The position numbers and the translations under genes were made by a program. Below the pieces are notes generated by a model that saw nothing but the letters and a program-made list of their open reading frames with translations, was not told the DNA's origin and did no database searches. This document shows, piece by piece, positions 1 through 7,123 of a stretch of 16,691 nucleotides of DNA. This stretch comes from HRBIN16 sp049969495 (GTDB lineage: Bacteria; Armatimonadota; HRBIN16): contig JBMFOT010000069.1 of NCBI GenBank assembly GCA_049969495.1, positions 1 to 16,691 of the forward strand, in the 5' to 3' direction. Within the stretch, counting starts at the first letter, position 1. Every line of letters starts with the position of its first letter.

Positions 1-111
1 TAGATGACCCTCACGGGGAGGGTGGTCAAGGTGACGTGTTTATGGTATTGGTGCTTCATAGCCATTTATATACCCCATATGCACCAGTTTTTTGAACATC
101 CTCGCCCGGTG

Positions 112-141
112 TTGTATTTTCGCTTCTGCACAGGGTATATT
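112..141 (+). promoter_or_regulatory. Putative sigma-70 promoter of the signal-peptide gene
   Basis: TTGTAT at 112-117 and TATATT at 136-141 are separated by 18 nt, which places the predicted start near 148, just ahead of a good Shine-Dalgarno sequence. The -35 box matches the consensus only partly. Positions 1-111 hold no gene that I can support. Confidence 0.45.
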
Positions 142-159
142 TTCTACAACCTGTAGAAA
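141..159. repeat. Perfect inverted repeat at the predicted transcription start
   Basis: TTTCTACA at 141-148 and TGTAGAAA at 152-159 form 8-bp arms around a 3-nt centre. The repeat overlaps the last base of the -10 box and the beginning of the AGAAAGGAG ribosome binding site. It could be an operator or an RNA hairpin that limits ribosome access; the sequence cannot separate the two. Confidence 0.5.
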
Positions 160-170
160 GGAGACTTTTT

Positions 171-842
171 ATGCGCAAGCTGATATGGCTGAGCCTGCTC
201 TTGCTTTCGGTTGCCGTTCGTGCCCAGGATAGCGGCTGCCCCGCTTGAACGGTGATACAGTCGCACCAGCGCGGGTCGCTGGACGTAGGATATCGAGAAT
301 TCACCATACCACCGGGGCAGGTCTCGCTGTTCGGTATGGTATCGGGGAACTCAGAAGAAAACCGCGCCAAGTTCTGGCTGCGCACGGGCGTGACACCACG
401 CCTAGACATTGGCGCGGGCTACAGTCGCATGGGCAACCGCTTTTCGTTGATATTCACCTGGCATCCACTGCGCAGTGGAGAGGGTCTGCCCTTCGACGTG
501 CTGATGGGCTACGGCTTTTCTTCATCCAATGTGCGTGAGCAGGAGGGCTTCTATGCTTTCGCCGTCAAATCTTTCGGAGCCCTGTCGCTGGTCACCGGCT
601 TTGAACGGCTACGCAACGGGCGCAACATCGGTGTATTGGCAGGCTCGTTGATCCTGTCTCAGGACACCGGGCTCATGTTCTACCTGCACACGGGCAGTAT
701 GCCGGGGGAACCCACCCTCTACAACCTCGCGCTGATTCGGCGCGTGGGCGAGTGGCAGGTAGGGTTGTGGTGGTTCCACCCCAGCAAGGAGAGTACCGTT
801 GGTCTCTCCTTCACCACCCAATTATCCCTTTCCGGCAGATAA
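171..842 (+). pseudogene. Secreted beta-barrel-like protein interrupted by an in-frame TGA
   Basis: ATG 171 follows an AGAAAGGAG ribosome binding site and starts a clear Sec signal peptide (MRKLIWLSLLLLSVAVRAQ), followed by DSGCPA. Codon 26 is TGA (246-248). The same frame then stays open to the TAA at 840-842, for 223 codons including the TGA. The downstream part has short alternating polar/aromatic strands and runs such as RLDIGAGYSRMG, FDVLMGYGF and VGLSFTTQLSL, which resemble an outer-membrane beta-barrel or a beta-rich surface protein. I do not recognise a specific family. The next possible start, GTG 252, has no ribosome binding site and would lack the signal peptide. A TGG to TGA nonsense mutation or a sequencing error is the simplest explanation; recoding is considered separately. 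Confidence 0.6.
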
Positions 843-971
843 GGCAACCAGCAGACGGTTCGGTGGGGGGCGATGATCCGCGCAACCCCACCTGAACCAG
901 CAGGAGAAATGGATATTCCCAACGAAGAAGAAGCTGCAATCACGCACCACCCTTGCAAGAGGTGCAACGCG

Positions 972-1520
972 ATGCGCACAGTGGTTGTTCCGGTCATCAT
1001 AGCGTTGCTGCTGGCTTCGTGCCAGAGCAAACAACCGCCCCTGCGACGAGGAGGTATCAAAATGGACATCCGCCTGACCAGCACTGCCTTTACCGAAGGA
1101 GGCATCATCCCCAAGAAGTACACCTGCGACGGCGCCGATGTATCGCCTCCGCTCGCGTGGGACAATGTGCCCGATGGTACCAAGAGCTTCGCCCTTATCT
1201 GCGACGACCCCGATGCGCCGATGGGCACGTGGGTACACTGGGTGCTGTTTAACCTGCCTGCCGACGTGCGCAGCCTGCCCGAAGCCGTACCGCCTGACAA
1301 GGAGTTACCCAACGGCGCACGGCAGGGAACGAACGACTTCCGCAAAATCGGCTATGGCGGACCTTGCCCTCCGCGCGGCACACACCGCTACTATTTCAAG
1401 CTCTACGCGCTGGACACCACCCTAAACCTTCCTGCTGGCAGCACCAAAGCGCAGCTGCTAAAGGCGATGGAAGGGCACGTGCTGGCGGAAGGGCAACTGA
1501 TGGGCAAATACGGGAGGTAA
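972..1520 (+). CDS. PEBP-family (YbhB/YbcL-like) putative lipoprotein
   Basis: This is a phosphatidylethanolamine-binding-protein family member, a small beta-fold that binds anionic ligands and whose bacterial role is poorly defined. Family motifs are clear: CDGADVSPPL, then DDPDAPMGTWVHWVLFNLP, then YGGPCPPRGTHRYYFKLYALD, ending in MGKYGR. From ATG 972 the protein has 182 residues, with a short hydrophobic leader and a lipobox (L-A-S-C17), suggesting a lipid-anchored periplasmic form. A second in-frame ATG at 1062, with a much better ribosome binding site (GAGGAGGT), starts exactly where cytoplasmic YbhB-type proteins start and gives 152 residues. I chose 972 because the lipobox is convincing and AGAGGTG lies upstream. 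Its stop is 15 nt from the stop of the convergent dehydrogenase gene. Family assignment is firm; the start is less so. Confidence 0.88.
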   Translation: MRTVVVPVIIALLLASCQSKQPPLRRGGIKMDIRLTSTAFTEGGIIPKKYTCDGADVSPPLAWDNVPDGTKSFALICDDPDAPMGTWVHWVLFNLPADVRSLPEAVPPDKELPNGARQGTNDFRKIGYGGPCPPRGTHRYYFKLYALDTTLNLPAGSTKAQLLKAMEGHVLAEGQLMGKYGR

Positions 1521-1535
1521 GGATATATCCGATAT

Positions 1536-2525
1536 TCAATACCCCGCCTGCTTATCCACCACGTTCACCATCGAGGCGGGGTCGCCGGCGAGAAAGGCGC
1601 GAAGGTTGCGCAGGAATATCTCCGCCGCACGGACACCGTAATGCGGCGTCACTCCCGATACATGCGGGCTGAGAATCACGTTCGGCATTTGCCATAATGG
1701 GCTATCGGCGGGCAGAGGTTCAGGGTCAAACACGTCCAGTCCCGCTCCGGCAATCCAGCCCTCTTGCAGGGCACGAACCAGCGCAGGCTGGTCCACTACT
1801 GCCCCGCGCGAGATGTTTATCAGGATAGCGTCGCGACGCATCTGGCGCAGCTCCGCCTCGCCGATGAGATGGCGGGTTTCGCGCGTTAACGGCACGCACA
1901 GTACCACGTACTCGCTCTCGCGTAACAGGTCGGGCAATTGTGACGGAGGTAACAGAACGTCCACCGATTCCGTGCGCTGCTGAGGATGACGCCGTGTTGC
2001 CAGAACTCGCATCCCGAAGGCTTTACCGCGCTCCGCCACCGCCGCGCCAATAGCGCCCAGCCCTACGACCCCCAGCGTGGCACCGTACAGCTCGCGCACC
2101 TGCTCACGGAAGCCGTCGCGGTTCCATTCGGCACGTATCTGTTGGCGTACGCACCGGTGCAATCCCCGCGCGAACATCAGCATCATGCCGAACACATGCT
2201 CCGCGATGGGGATAGCATGCACCCCGCTGGCATTGGTGAGGATGATGTCGCTCGCCAGCAGCTCCGGAGACAAAGAACCTTCGATGCCCGCGCCCAGAAA
2301 CTGTATCCAGCGCAAACGGCGACAGTGAGCAAACCACTCCCGCGCGAAGTGCCCGCAAACCATCACATCTGCCTGAGCGAGCGCATCGGGGTGGATAGCA
2401 TCCGGAGGGATTACCATCCACTCCACCCGCTCACGGGCAAGTTCGTCCTGCTCGCACCGTTTTAGAAACTGCTCGTGAATCTTCCAGCCGGGCGAGCAAG
2501 CAAGCAACACCTGCACCTTCGTCAT
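1536..2525 (-). CDS. D-isomer-specific 2-hydroxyacid dehydrogenase
   Basis: This is an NAD(P)-dependent 2-hydroxyacid dehydrogenase of 329 residues, about the family's usual length. The Rossmann motif GLGAIG is at residues 155-160. The catalytic triad is visible as R240 (INISRGAVVD), E269 (DVFDPEPLP) and H288 (LSPHVSG). The substrate cannot be read from sequence; the architecture resembles glyoxylate/hydroxypyruvate reductases and phosphoglycerate-dehydrogenase-like proteins without the ACT regulatory domain. I chose ATG 2525 because AAGGA lies just upstream. ATG 2537, four codons earlier, has no ribosome binding site, and the longer open frame beyond it is not protein-like. It is divergent from the UroD-like gene, sharing a 90-bp upstream region, and convergent with the PEBP gene. 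The overall fold and chemistry are firm. Confidence 0.9.
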   Translation of the reverse strand: MTKVQVLLACSPGWKIHEQFLKRCEQDELARERVEWMVIPPDAIHPDALAQADVMVCGHFAREWFAHCRRLRWIQFLGAGIEGSLSPELLASDIILTNASGVHAIPIAEHVFGMMLMFARGLHRCVRQQIRAEWNRDGFREQVRELYGATLGVVGLGAIGAAVAERGKAFGMRVLATRRHPQQRTESVDVLLPPSQLPDLLRESEYVVLCVPLTRETRHLIGEAELRQMRRDAILINISRGAVVDQPALVRALQEGWIAGAGLDVFDPEPLPADSPLWQMPNVILSPHVSGVTPHYGVRAAEIFLRNLRAFLAGDPASMVNVVDKQAGY

Positions 2526-2615
2526 ACTGTCCTTCATCGCGAGAGTCAGTTTATACCGAAAGGCAGGCGATTCCTGTTCTCGGTGCGAAATGCAGTGCAG
2601 AGGAGGTGTGTTGCC

Positions 2616-3683
2616 GTGTCCTGGATAAGTCCTAAAGAGCGTTTCGCGACCTGTGTGGCGCACAAACAGCCCGACCGACCGCCTATTCAGTTCTATACCA
2701 CCCCTGAGTTCGAGGCAAAGCTGCAGGAGCGGTTCCCCGGGCAGAACCTGCTGGAGGTGCTGGAGGTAGATTTCCGCACAGTAGGCGTGCCGCGCAAGAA
2801 GCCCTTACGCCAACCCGAGCCGGGTAGTCCGGTAGCATACTATGATGAGTGGGGAGTCGGCTACATCCGGCAATCTTACGGCTTCGGCGAGTATCTGGAG
2901 GCTTACGAGCTTCCGTTCGCTAACATGCGTACGCTGAAAGAAGTGGAGGATTACCCCTGGCCGTCGGTGGATGACTACGACTTCTCCCACCTCAAAGAGG
3001 ATTGCAAGGCGATTGGCGACTACGTGGTGTGCTTCGGCGGTGCAGGCATTCCCGATATCATCAACGGCGTCAGCCGCGGCAGGGGTATGGAGCAGGTGCT
3101 GATAGACATCCTTACCGAAGACAAGGTGGGCGTCGCCATTATCGACCATCGCGTGGAGTTCTATTACCAGTTCGTCAAGCGGGGTCTGGAAGCAGCGGAC
3201 GGACTGATCGATGTGCTCTGTGTGGGCGAGGATTTGGGCAACCAGCTGGGCCCAATGGTCTCACCAGAGGTCTTTGACCGCTTCTTCCGCCCGCGTCTGC
3301 AGAAGTTCTACGACCTGGGGCATCAGTACGGCTGTAAAGTGATGATGCACAGCTGCGGCAGCACGCGCAAACTGCAACCGCGCTTCGTGGGGATGGGGCT
3401 GGACATCCTGGACGCCATGCAACCCGAGCCGGTGGGCATGAACCCCGAAGAGATAAAGCGCGAAGTCGGTGACAAACTCACCCTGTGCGGGTTAATCAGC
3501 ACCCAGAAGACGCTGCCCTTCGGCACGGTAGAAGATTGCATCGCCGAGGCGAAACATCGCGTGGAGGTTATCGGCAAGGACGGCGGCTACATCTTCGCGC
3601 CCTCGCACTGCATCCAGCCAAACACGCCGGTAGACAACGTGCTTGCCGCTTACGAGGTGGTGACGGGCAAAAAGCTGCGCTAA
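2616..3683 (+). CDS. Uroporphyrinogen decarboxylase-like (MtaA/UroD fold) protein
   Basis: This 355-residue TIM-barrel protein belongs to the URO-D superfamily. That superfamily includes heme-pathway uroporphyrinogen decarboxylase and zinc-dependent corrinoid methyltransferases such as MtaA. H245 and C247 (MMHSCGS) and C332 (PSHCIQPNTP) reproduce the H-x-C...C zinc-ligand pattern of the methyltransferase branch, so a methyl-transfer or demethylation role is more likely than heme synthesis. No corrinoid protein gene is adjacent, so the substrate is open. GTG 2616 is chosen because AGGAGGTG ends 7 nt upstream; the longer open frame upstream overlaps the divergent gene and is not protein-like. 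Such paralogues are frequent in Armatimonadota and Planctomycetota-type genomes. No terminator is evident downstream on the plus strand. Confidence 0.85.
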   Translation: MSWISPKERFATCVAHKQPDRPPIQFYTTPEFEAKLQERFPGQNLLEVLEVDFRTVGVPRKKPLRQPEPGSPVAYYDEWGVGYIRQSYGFGEYLEAYELPFANMRTLKEVEDYPWPSVDDYDFSHLKEDCKAIGDYVVCFGGAGIPDIINGVSRGRGMEQVLIDILTEDKVGVAIIDHRVEFYYQFVKRGLEAADGLIDVLCVGEDLGNQLGPMVSPEVFDRFFRPRLQKFYDLGHQYGCKVMMHSCGSTRKLQPRFVGMGLDILDAMQPEPVGMNPEEIKREVGDKLTLCGLISTQKTLPFGTVEDCIAEAKHRVEVIGKDGGYIFAPSHCIQPNTPVDNVLAAYEVVTGKKLR

Positions 3684-3805
3684 GGCTCGCGGTAGCCTGT
3701 CGTGGTATCATTTCAACAGAAACAACGGGGTGGTGCGGCATGATAGATACTCTGGCTATCTACGGGAAACTGAAGGACAAGATGGACCCCACTCTAAAGC
3801 AAGAC

Positions 3806-3838
3806 AAAAAAGGGCGGTGCGGGAGCGCGTCACCGCCC
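3806..3838 (-). terminator. Intrinsic terminator of the Gfo/Idh/MocA gene
   Basis: Read on the minus strand, GGGCGGTG and CACCGCCC form an 8-bp GC-rich stem with an 11-nt loop, directly followed by TTTTTT. It begins 6 nt after the stop codon of the oxidoreductase gene. On the plus strand there is no T-tract, so it acts in one direction. Confidence 0.85.
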
Positions 3839-3844
3839 CTGTGT

Positions 3845-5188
3845 TTAAACCTGGAACATATCGGGAGTGAAGGTAATCTTTGTGCCTTGCTCGATCGCCT
3901 TGTTCGCGGTTAACACGGCAACTGCCGCCCTGTAGCCCACTTCCGCATCGCACAGCGGTTTCTGCCCGTTACGCACCACGTCGTTGACAAAGCTCTCGAG
4001 CTCCAGCGTGTAGGCGTCCTTCATCTCGTAGCCCGCTTCCATTTTTCGCCCACCGATCACCGCGCCGGTGCCTTTCTTCTTGGTGGCGGTGACATCCAGC
4101 ACCAGGCCGGTAGTGCCGCCTTTGCCGGCAGCCTTCTTCGCGTGTTCCTCCCAGCCCAGTTCTTCGGCCATCGGCTCCTTGAACAGGAAGCCGTCCTTTT
4201 CATTGGTGAGCAGCAGCGTGCCCTTGTCGCCCATGAACTGCTCGGCGTAGCCATCATACTGGTTGGACAGGATAGAGGTGTACACCACCTTCACGCCATT
4301 AGGATACTCGTAGATGACCTCTACGTTGTCCCATACATCGCGTCCATCCTGCCAGTAGTCGATACCGCCCATACCCATCACCGAAATGGGCGTTGTGCTG
4401 GTGAACCAGTTGATGACATCGATCTGGTGGCTGGCAAGTTCCGCCATCAGCCCTTGCGAGTACTTGCGATAGAGCCGCCAGTTCAGTAACTCCTCATATC
4501 GCTTATCGCGTACAGGGCGTCGCCACGAGTTGTTACGGTGCCACCACGCCCGCACATGCACCAGCTTGCCGATGACCTCTTGCTCCACCATCATCTCGCG
4601 AGCGTGCGCGTAGATAGGGCTGTAGTGACGCTGATGTCCAATCTGCAGGTGCTTACCGGTTTCACGCGAGACCTGCACCATCCGTCGCGCGTCCTCGATA
4701 GAATAAGCCATCGTCTTTTCGCAGAACACGTGCTTGCCCGCCTGCAGGGCATCGATGGTCATCGGCGCGTGCAGGTGCAGAGGTGTTGCGATAATGACCG
4801 CATCGATGTCCTTACGCTCCAGGAGTTTCCGGTAGTCCCTGTAACTCATGGCGTGAGAGCCTGCCATCTGCAGTCCACGCGACAGGTGGGGTGGGTAGAT
4901 GTCGCATACCCCCACCACACGCACACCCGGAATGCGCACGAGCCGCTGCAGCAAGGTCTGTCCCTGAGTGCCCACGCCGATAAAGCCGATGTTTACCGGC
5001 TGCAGGCGCTGGGCGGAACGTGTTGCAGGCTCGTTGTGTTGAAAAGCCAGATTCGTCGGCTGGCTCTTTTTCTGTTGCGCCTCTACCCTCTCCTGAAACG
5101 CTGCGGCGAAAGCGGCAGCGGCAGCAGCCCACGCCGAATCGCGCAGAAACTCACGTCGGGATACCTGAATCTGCTTGTCCTTGAACAT
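3845..5188 (-). CDS. Tat-exported Gfo/Idh/MocA-family oxidoreductase
   Basis: This 447-residue protein has a twin-arginine signal (SRREFLRD, residues 10-17, then an alanine-rich hydrophobic stretch), suggesting folded export to the periplasm with its cofactor already bound. The Rossmann motif GFIGVGTQG is at residues 68-76. E157-K158 (FCEKTM) is the family's EKP-like catalytic/cofactor motif, and H254 in LASHQIDVINW fits the C-terminal active-site histidine. The family acts on sugars, inositols or their derivatives with NAD(P); the substrate is not predictable. Glucose-fructose oxidoreductase of Zymomonas is a known exported relative. ATG 5188 has GAGGAGGA upstream and puts the RR motif close to the N-terminus. 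The gene appears monocistronic, with its own terminator and a TATAAT-containing upstream region. Confidence 0.92.
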   Translation of the reverse strand: MFKDKQIQVSRREFLRDSAWAAAAAAFAAAFQERVEAQQKKSQPTNLAFQHNEPATRSAQRLQPVNIGFIGVGTQGQTLLQRLVRIPGVRVVGVCDIYPPHLSRGLQMAGSHAMSYRDYRKLLERKDIDAVIIATPLHLHAPMTIDALQAGKHVFCEKTMAYSIEDARRMVQVSRETGKHLQIGHQRHYSPIYAHAREMMVEQEVIGKLVHVRAWWHRNNSWRRPVRDKRYEELLNWRLYRKYSQGLMAELASHQIDVINWFTSTTPISVMGMGGIDYWQDGRDVWDNVEVIYEYPNGVKVVYTSILSNQYDGYAEQFMGDKGTLLLTNEKDGFLFKEPMAEELGWEEHAKKAAGKGGTTGLVLDVTATKKKGTGAVIGGRKMEAGYEMKDAYTLELESFVNDVVRNGQKPLCDAEVGYRAAVAVLTANKAIEQGTKITFTPDMFQV

Positions 5189-5237
5189 GAACTCTCGTCC
5201 TCCTCAAACCGCCTCAGAGATGGAGATGAGGTTGTCA

Positions 5238-5264
5238 GCGAATATCTTCGCTATACATATTATA
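5238..5264 (-). promoter_or_regulatory. -10 box and hairpin-forming palindrome upstream of the oxidoreductase gene
   Basis: On the minus strand a perfect TATAAT (5259-5264) lies about 70 nt upstream of the ATG. No good -35 hexamer is seen at the right distance. Just downstream of it, GCGAA and TTCGC arms (5238-5242 and 5247-5251) flank a 4-nt centre. This may be an operator or a leader hairpin; the evidence is limited. Confidence 0.4.
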
Positions 5265-5303
5265 CTTCACCGCTCCAGCGACGTTCCCCTGCACGGGAAG
5301 TCT

Positions 5304-6221
5304 TCAGCCTATCCACACGACCTGTTCGTCCCCCTGTCGTAGCAGCACCGCCTGCACCCCTGGGTGAGCAAAGACGTACTCGCGAGTTCCTTCCTCACCA
5401 AGCACGAAAAAGGCAGTGGACAGCGCGTCGGTGACCGTCGCCTCGTCTGCCAGCACGCTCACGCAGAGCAGTTCGTTCTCCACCGGCATGCCCGTGCGGG
5501 GGTCCAGAATATGCCCGTACCGCCGTCCGCCGCGTTCGAAGTACTGCTCGGCTGCCGACGAGGTGGATATCGCCCGATTGCGAAGCAGAAGACGCACCAG
5601 GCTACGGTCGGGATAGAGGGGATGGGGTAGATTGATTTGCCACCCACCGGTGTCAGGGGGCGCGCCATACGCTCGCACGCTACTGTGTCCGCCGTGCACC
5701 ATCGCTGCTTCTACACCGGCGTCGCGCAATACCTCTATTGCCCTGTCCACTGCATACCCCTTGCCGATAGCGCCGAGATGCACCTCCACCCCCTCTCCAG
5801 CAAAAGCGATAGTTAAGTTTTCTGCACTCAGACGAAGGCGAGAGAACCCGACGCGCTCCAGAATCTCCGCCAGCGTTCGGCTGTCCGGTATCTGCCCGAT
5901 GCCATCGAAAAAACCCCAGCAGCGTACAAGCGGCATCACGGTGATATCGAAAGCCCCATCTGTCTCTTCCGATAGGTGCACTGCACGCTCTATCAGTTCA
6001 AAAACTTCGGGGTGTGTGCGCACCGGCTCTCTGGCAGCATGGGCGTTGAGATAGCTGATTTCACTGTCGGGGAGGTAGTGGCTGAGCAGATGTTCGATGC
6101 GCTCAATCTCTTCAATAGCTACCTCTGCCGCAGAGCGCAGTAGCCCCCTGTCTTCGCCGAAGGCGAACACCCCGAAGTCACAACCCATCGCAACTGTGTG
6201 GAGGTGGATGAGGTGAGACAT
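5304..6221 (-). CDS. apbE: ApbE-family FAD:protein FMN transferase
   Basis: ApbE enzymes take FMN from FAD and attach it covalently to a threonine or serine of target flavoproteins, with a magnesium ion. The 305-residue protein carries the expected motifs in order: MGCDFGVF near the N-terminus, SHYLPDSEISYLN, GAFDITVMPLVRCWGFF, LGAIGKGYAVDRA, GHILDPRTGMP and TDALSTAFFVLG. Unlike classic ApbE lipoproteins it has no signal peptide or lipobox, so it is probably cytoplasmic or non-classical. It lies 14 nt after the methionine-rich secreted protein gene. No strong ribosome binding site precedes its ATG, so translational coupling within the operon is likely. Neither neighbour carries a convincing flavinylation motif, so its target lies elsewhere or is unknown. 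Confidence 0.92.
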   Translation of the reverse strand: MSHLIHLHTVAMGCDFGVFAFGEDRGLLRSAAEVAIEEIERIEHLLSHYLPDSEISYLNAHAAREPVRTHPEVFELIERAVHLSEETDGAFDITVMPLVRCWGFFDGIGQIPDSRTLAEILERVGFSRLRLSAENLTIAFAGEGVEVHLGAIGKGYAVDRAIEVLRDAGVEAAMVHGGHSSVRAYGAPPDTGGWQINLPHPLYPDRSLVRLLLRNRAISTSSAAEQYFERGGRRYGHILDPRTGMPVENELLCVSVLADEATVTDALSTAFFVLGEEGTREYVFAHPGVQAVLLRQGDEQVVWIG

Positions 6222-6235
6222 GAAGACTCAGCCGT

Positions 6236-7108
6236 TTACTTCCCCGCCGGCTTCTCGTCCTTCACCTGCGTCAGCGAGATTTTGGCGGTCATGTTCATCT
6301 GCATATTCTGTGGCATCTGCGGGTTGGCGCCACCCTGCATCTGCACGGTCATGACCATATCGCCGTCCATTTTCAGGATATTGCCGGTAGCGAGGTCGTA
6401 ATAGGTGAACGCCACCATCTTCATCACGCCCGCCATCGAGGGCATACCGCCAGGGGTTTGCCCTGCCACCGCCGCCATCAGCTTTTCGAAGGGTATCTCC
6501 ACTTCGGTCCTGATACGGGCGGCATCCACTCCCCCCACTTTCTCCACGCTCACGAGGGTATGTTTCGCGGTAATCTTCAGGTCACTCGCGTTGGGAATGG
6601 GCACCTCCGTTTCCCACGAGTCACCTACCCTCACCTCGCCTTCGGGGAACATAGCAGGTGGGTTGAACCCGGTGCCGAAGTTCATATTGCCCATGCCGGG
6701 CGCACCCATTGCCACCTTTTCCAGCCCCTTGATTTCATGCACCTTGTTGCGGTCGTCGATCACTGTGGTGATGACCATGTTGCCCATGTCCGGCATCGGG
6801 GAGGCGAACTCCTGCCCGTTCATGTACATCTTCATGTTCTCAATAGTGGTATGAACGGTGGCTTTGCCATCTTTGATGCCCGCCACTTTTTCGCGGTAGG
6901 TCATCACCATCTGCATGTTCAGAGGCATCGTGTTTTGGCCCATCTGCATCTCGCCGTTCATGTCCGTGACCATCTTGTAGCGGCGGATGTCGTTGACTTT
7001 GAAGACACGGCGCAGTTTGTATCCTTCCTGCGCCAGCGCAGGCAGCACTGCTACACTGGCCAGTGTCACCAGCGCGGCTGCCAGCAATAATCGTGTCATG
7101 AGTCGCAT
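6236..7108 (-). CDS. Methionine-rich secreted protein of unknown function
   Basis: The 290-residue protein has a Sec signal peptide (residues 1-26, cleavage expected after PALAQ). The mature part is beta-rich with many methionines: I count about 33 in the whole protein, clustered in runs such as NTMPLNMQMVMTY, ENMKMYMNG, MPDMGNM and MPQNMQMNMTAK. The pattern of an early strand, then GDSWETEVPIP, then YYDLATGNILKMDG resembles the loosely defined secreted DUF6263-like family, but I cannot assign it firmly. It sits 15 nt after another secreted gene of similar layout and 14 nt before apbE, so the three are almost certainly one operon. ATG 7108 is supported by AAAGGGG upstream. Metal (copper) binding or protection from oxidation through methionines is possible but is only inferred from composition. 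Confidence 0.8.
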   Translation of the reverse strand: MRLMTRLLLAAALVTLASVAVLPALAQEGYKLRRVFKVNDIRRYKMVTDMNGEMQMGQNTMPLNMQMVMTYREKVAGIKDGKATVHTTIENMKMYMNGQEFASPMPDMGNMVITTVIDDRNKVHEIKGLEKVAMGAPGMGNMNFGTGFNPPAMFPEGEVRVGDSWETEVPIPNASDLKITAKHTLVSVEKVGGVDAARIRTEVEIPFEKLMAAVAGQTPGGMPSMAGVMKMVAFTYYDLATGNILKMDGDMVMTVQMQGGANPQMPQNMQMNMTAKISLTQVKDEKPAGK

Positions 7109-7123
7109 GTTTCGTACCCCTTT

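Noticed and set aside
42..92. Short frame MVLVLHSHLYTPYAP, like the start of GH57/DUF1957 glycosidases (VLHxHL)
   Set aside because: It stops after 16 residues and nothing downstream in any frame continues the family, so the likeness is probably chance.
6236..6500. D-L-A-T-G-N in the methionine-rich protein as a possible ApbE flavinylation site
   Set aside because: The known target is [D/N]-x-x-[S/T]-G-A-T; the required Ala-Thr after Gly is missing, and YYDLATGNIL fits an ordinary beta turn in such secreted proteins.
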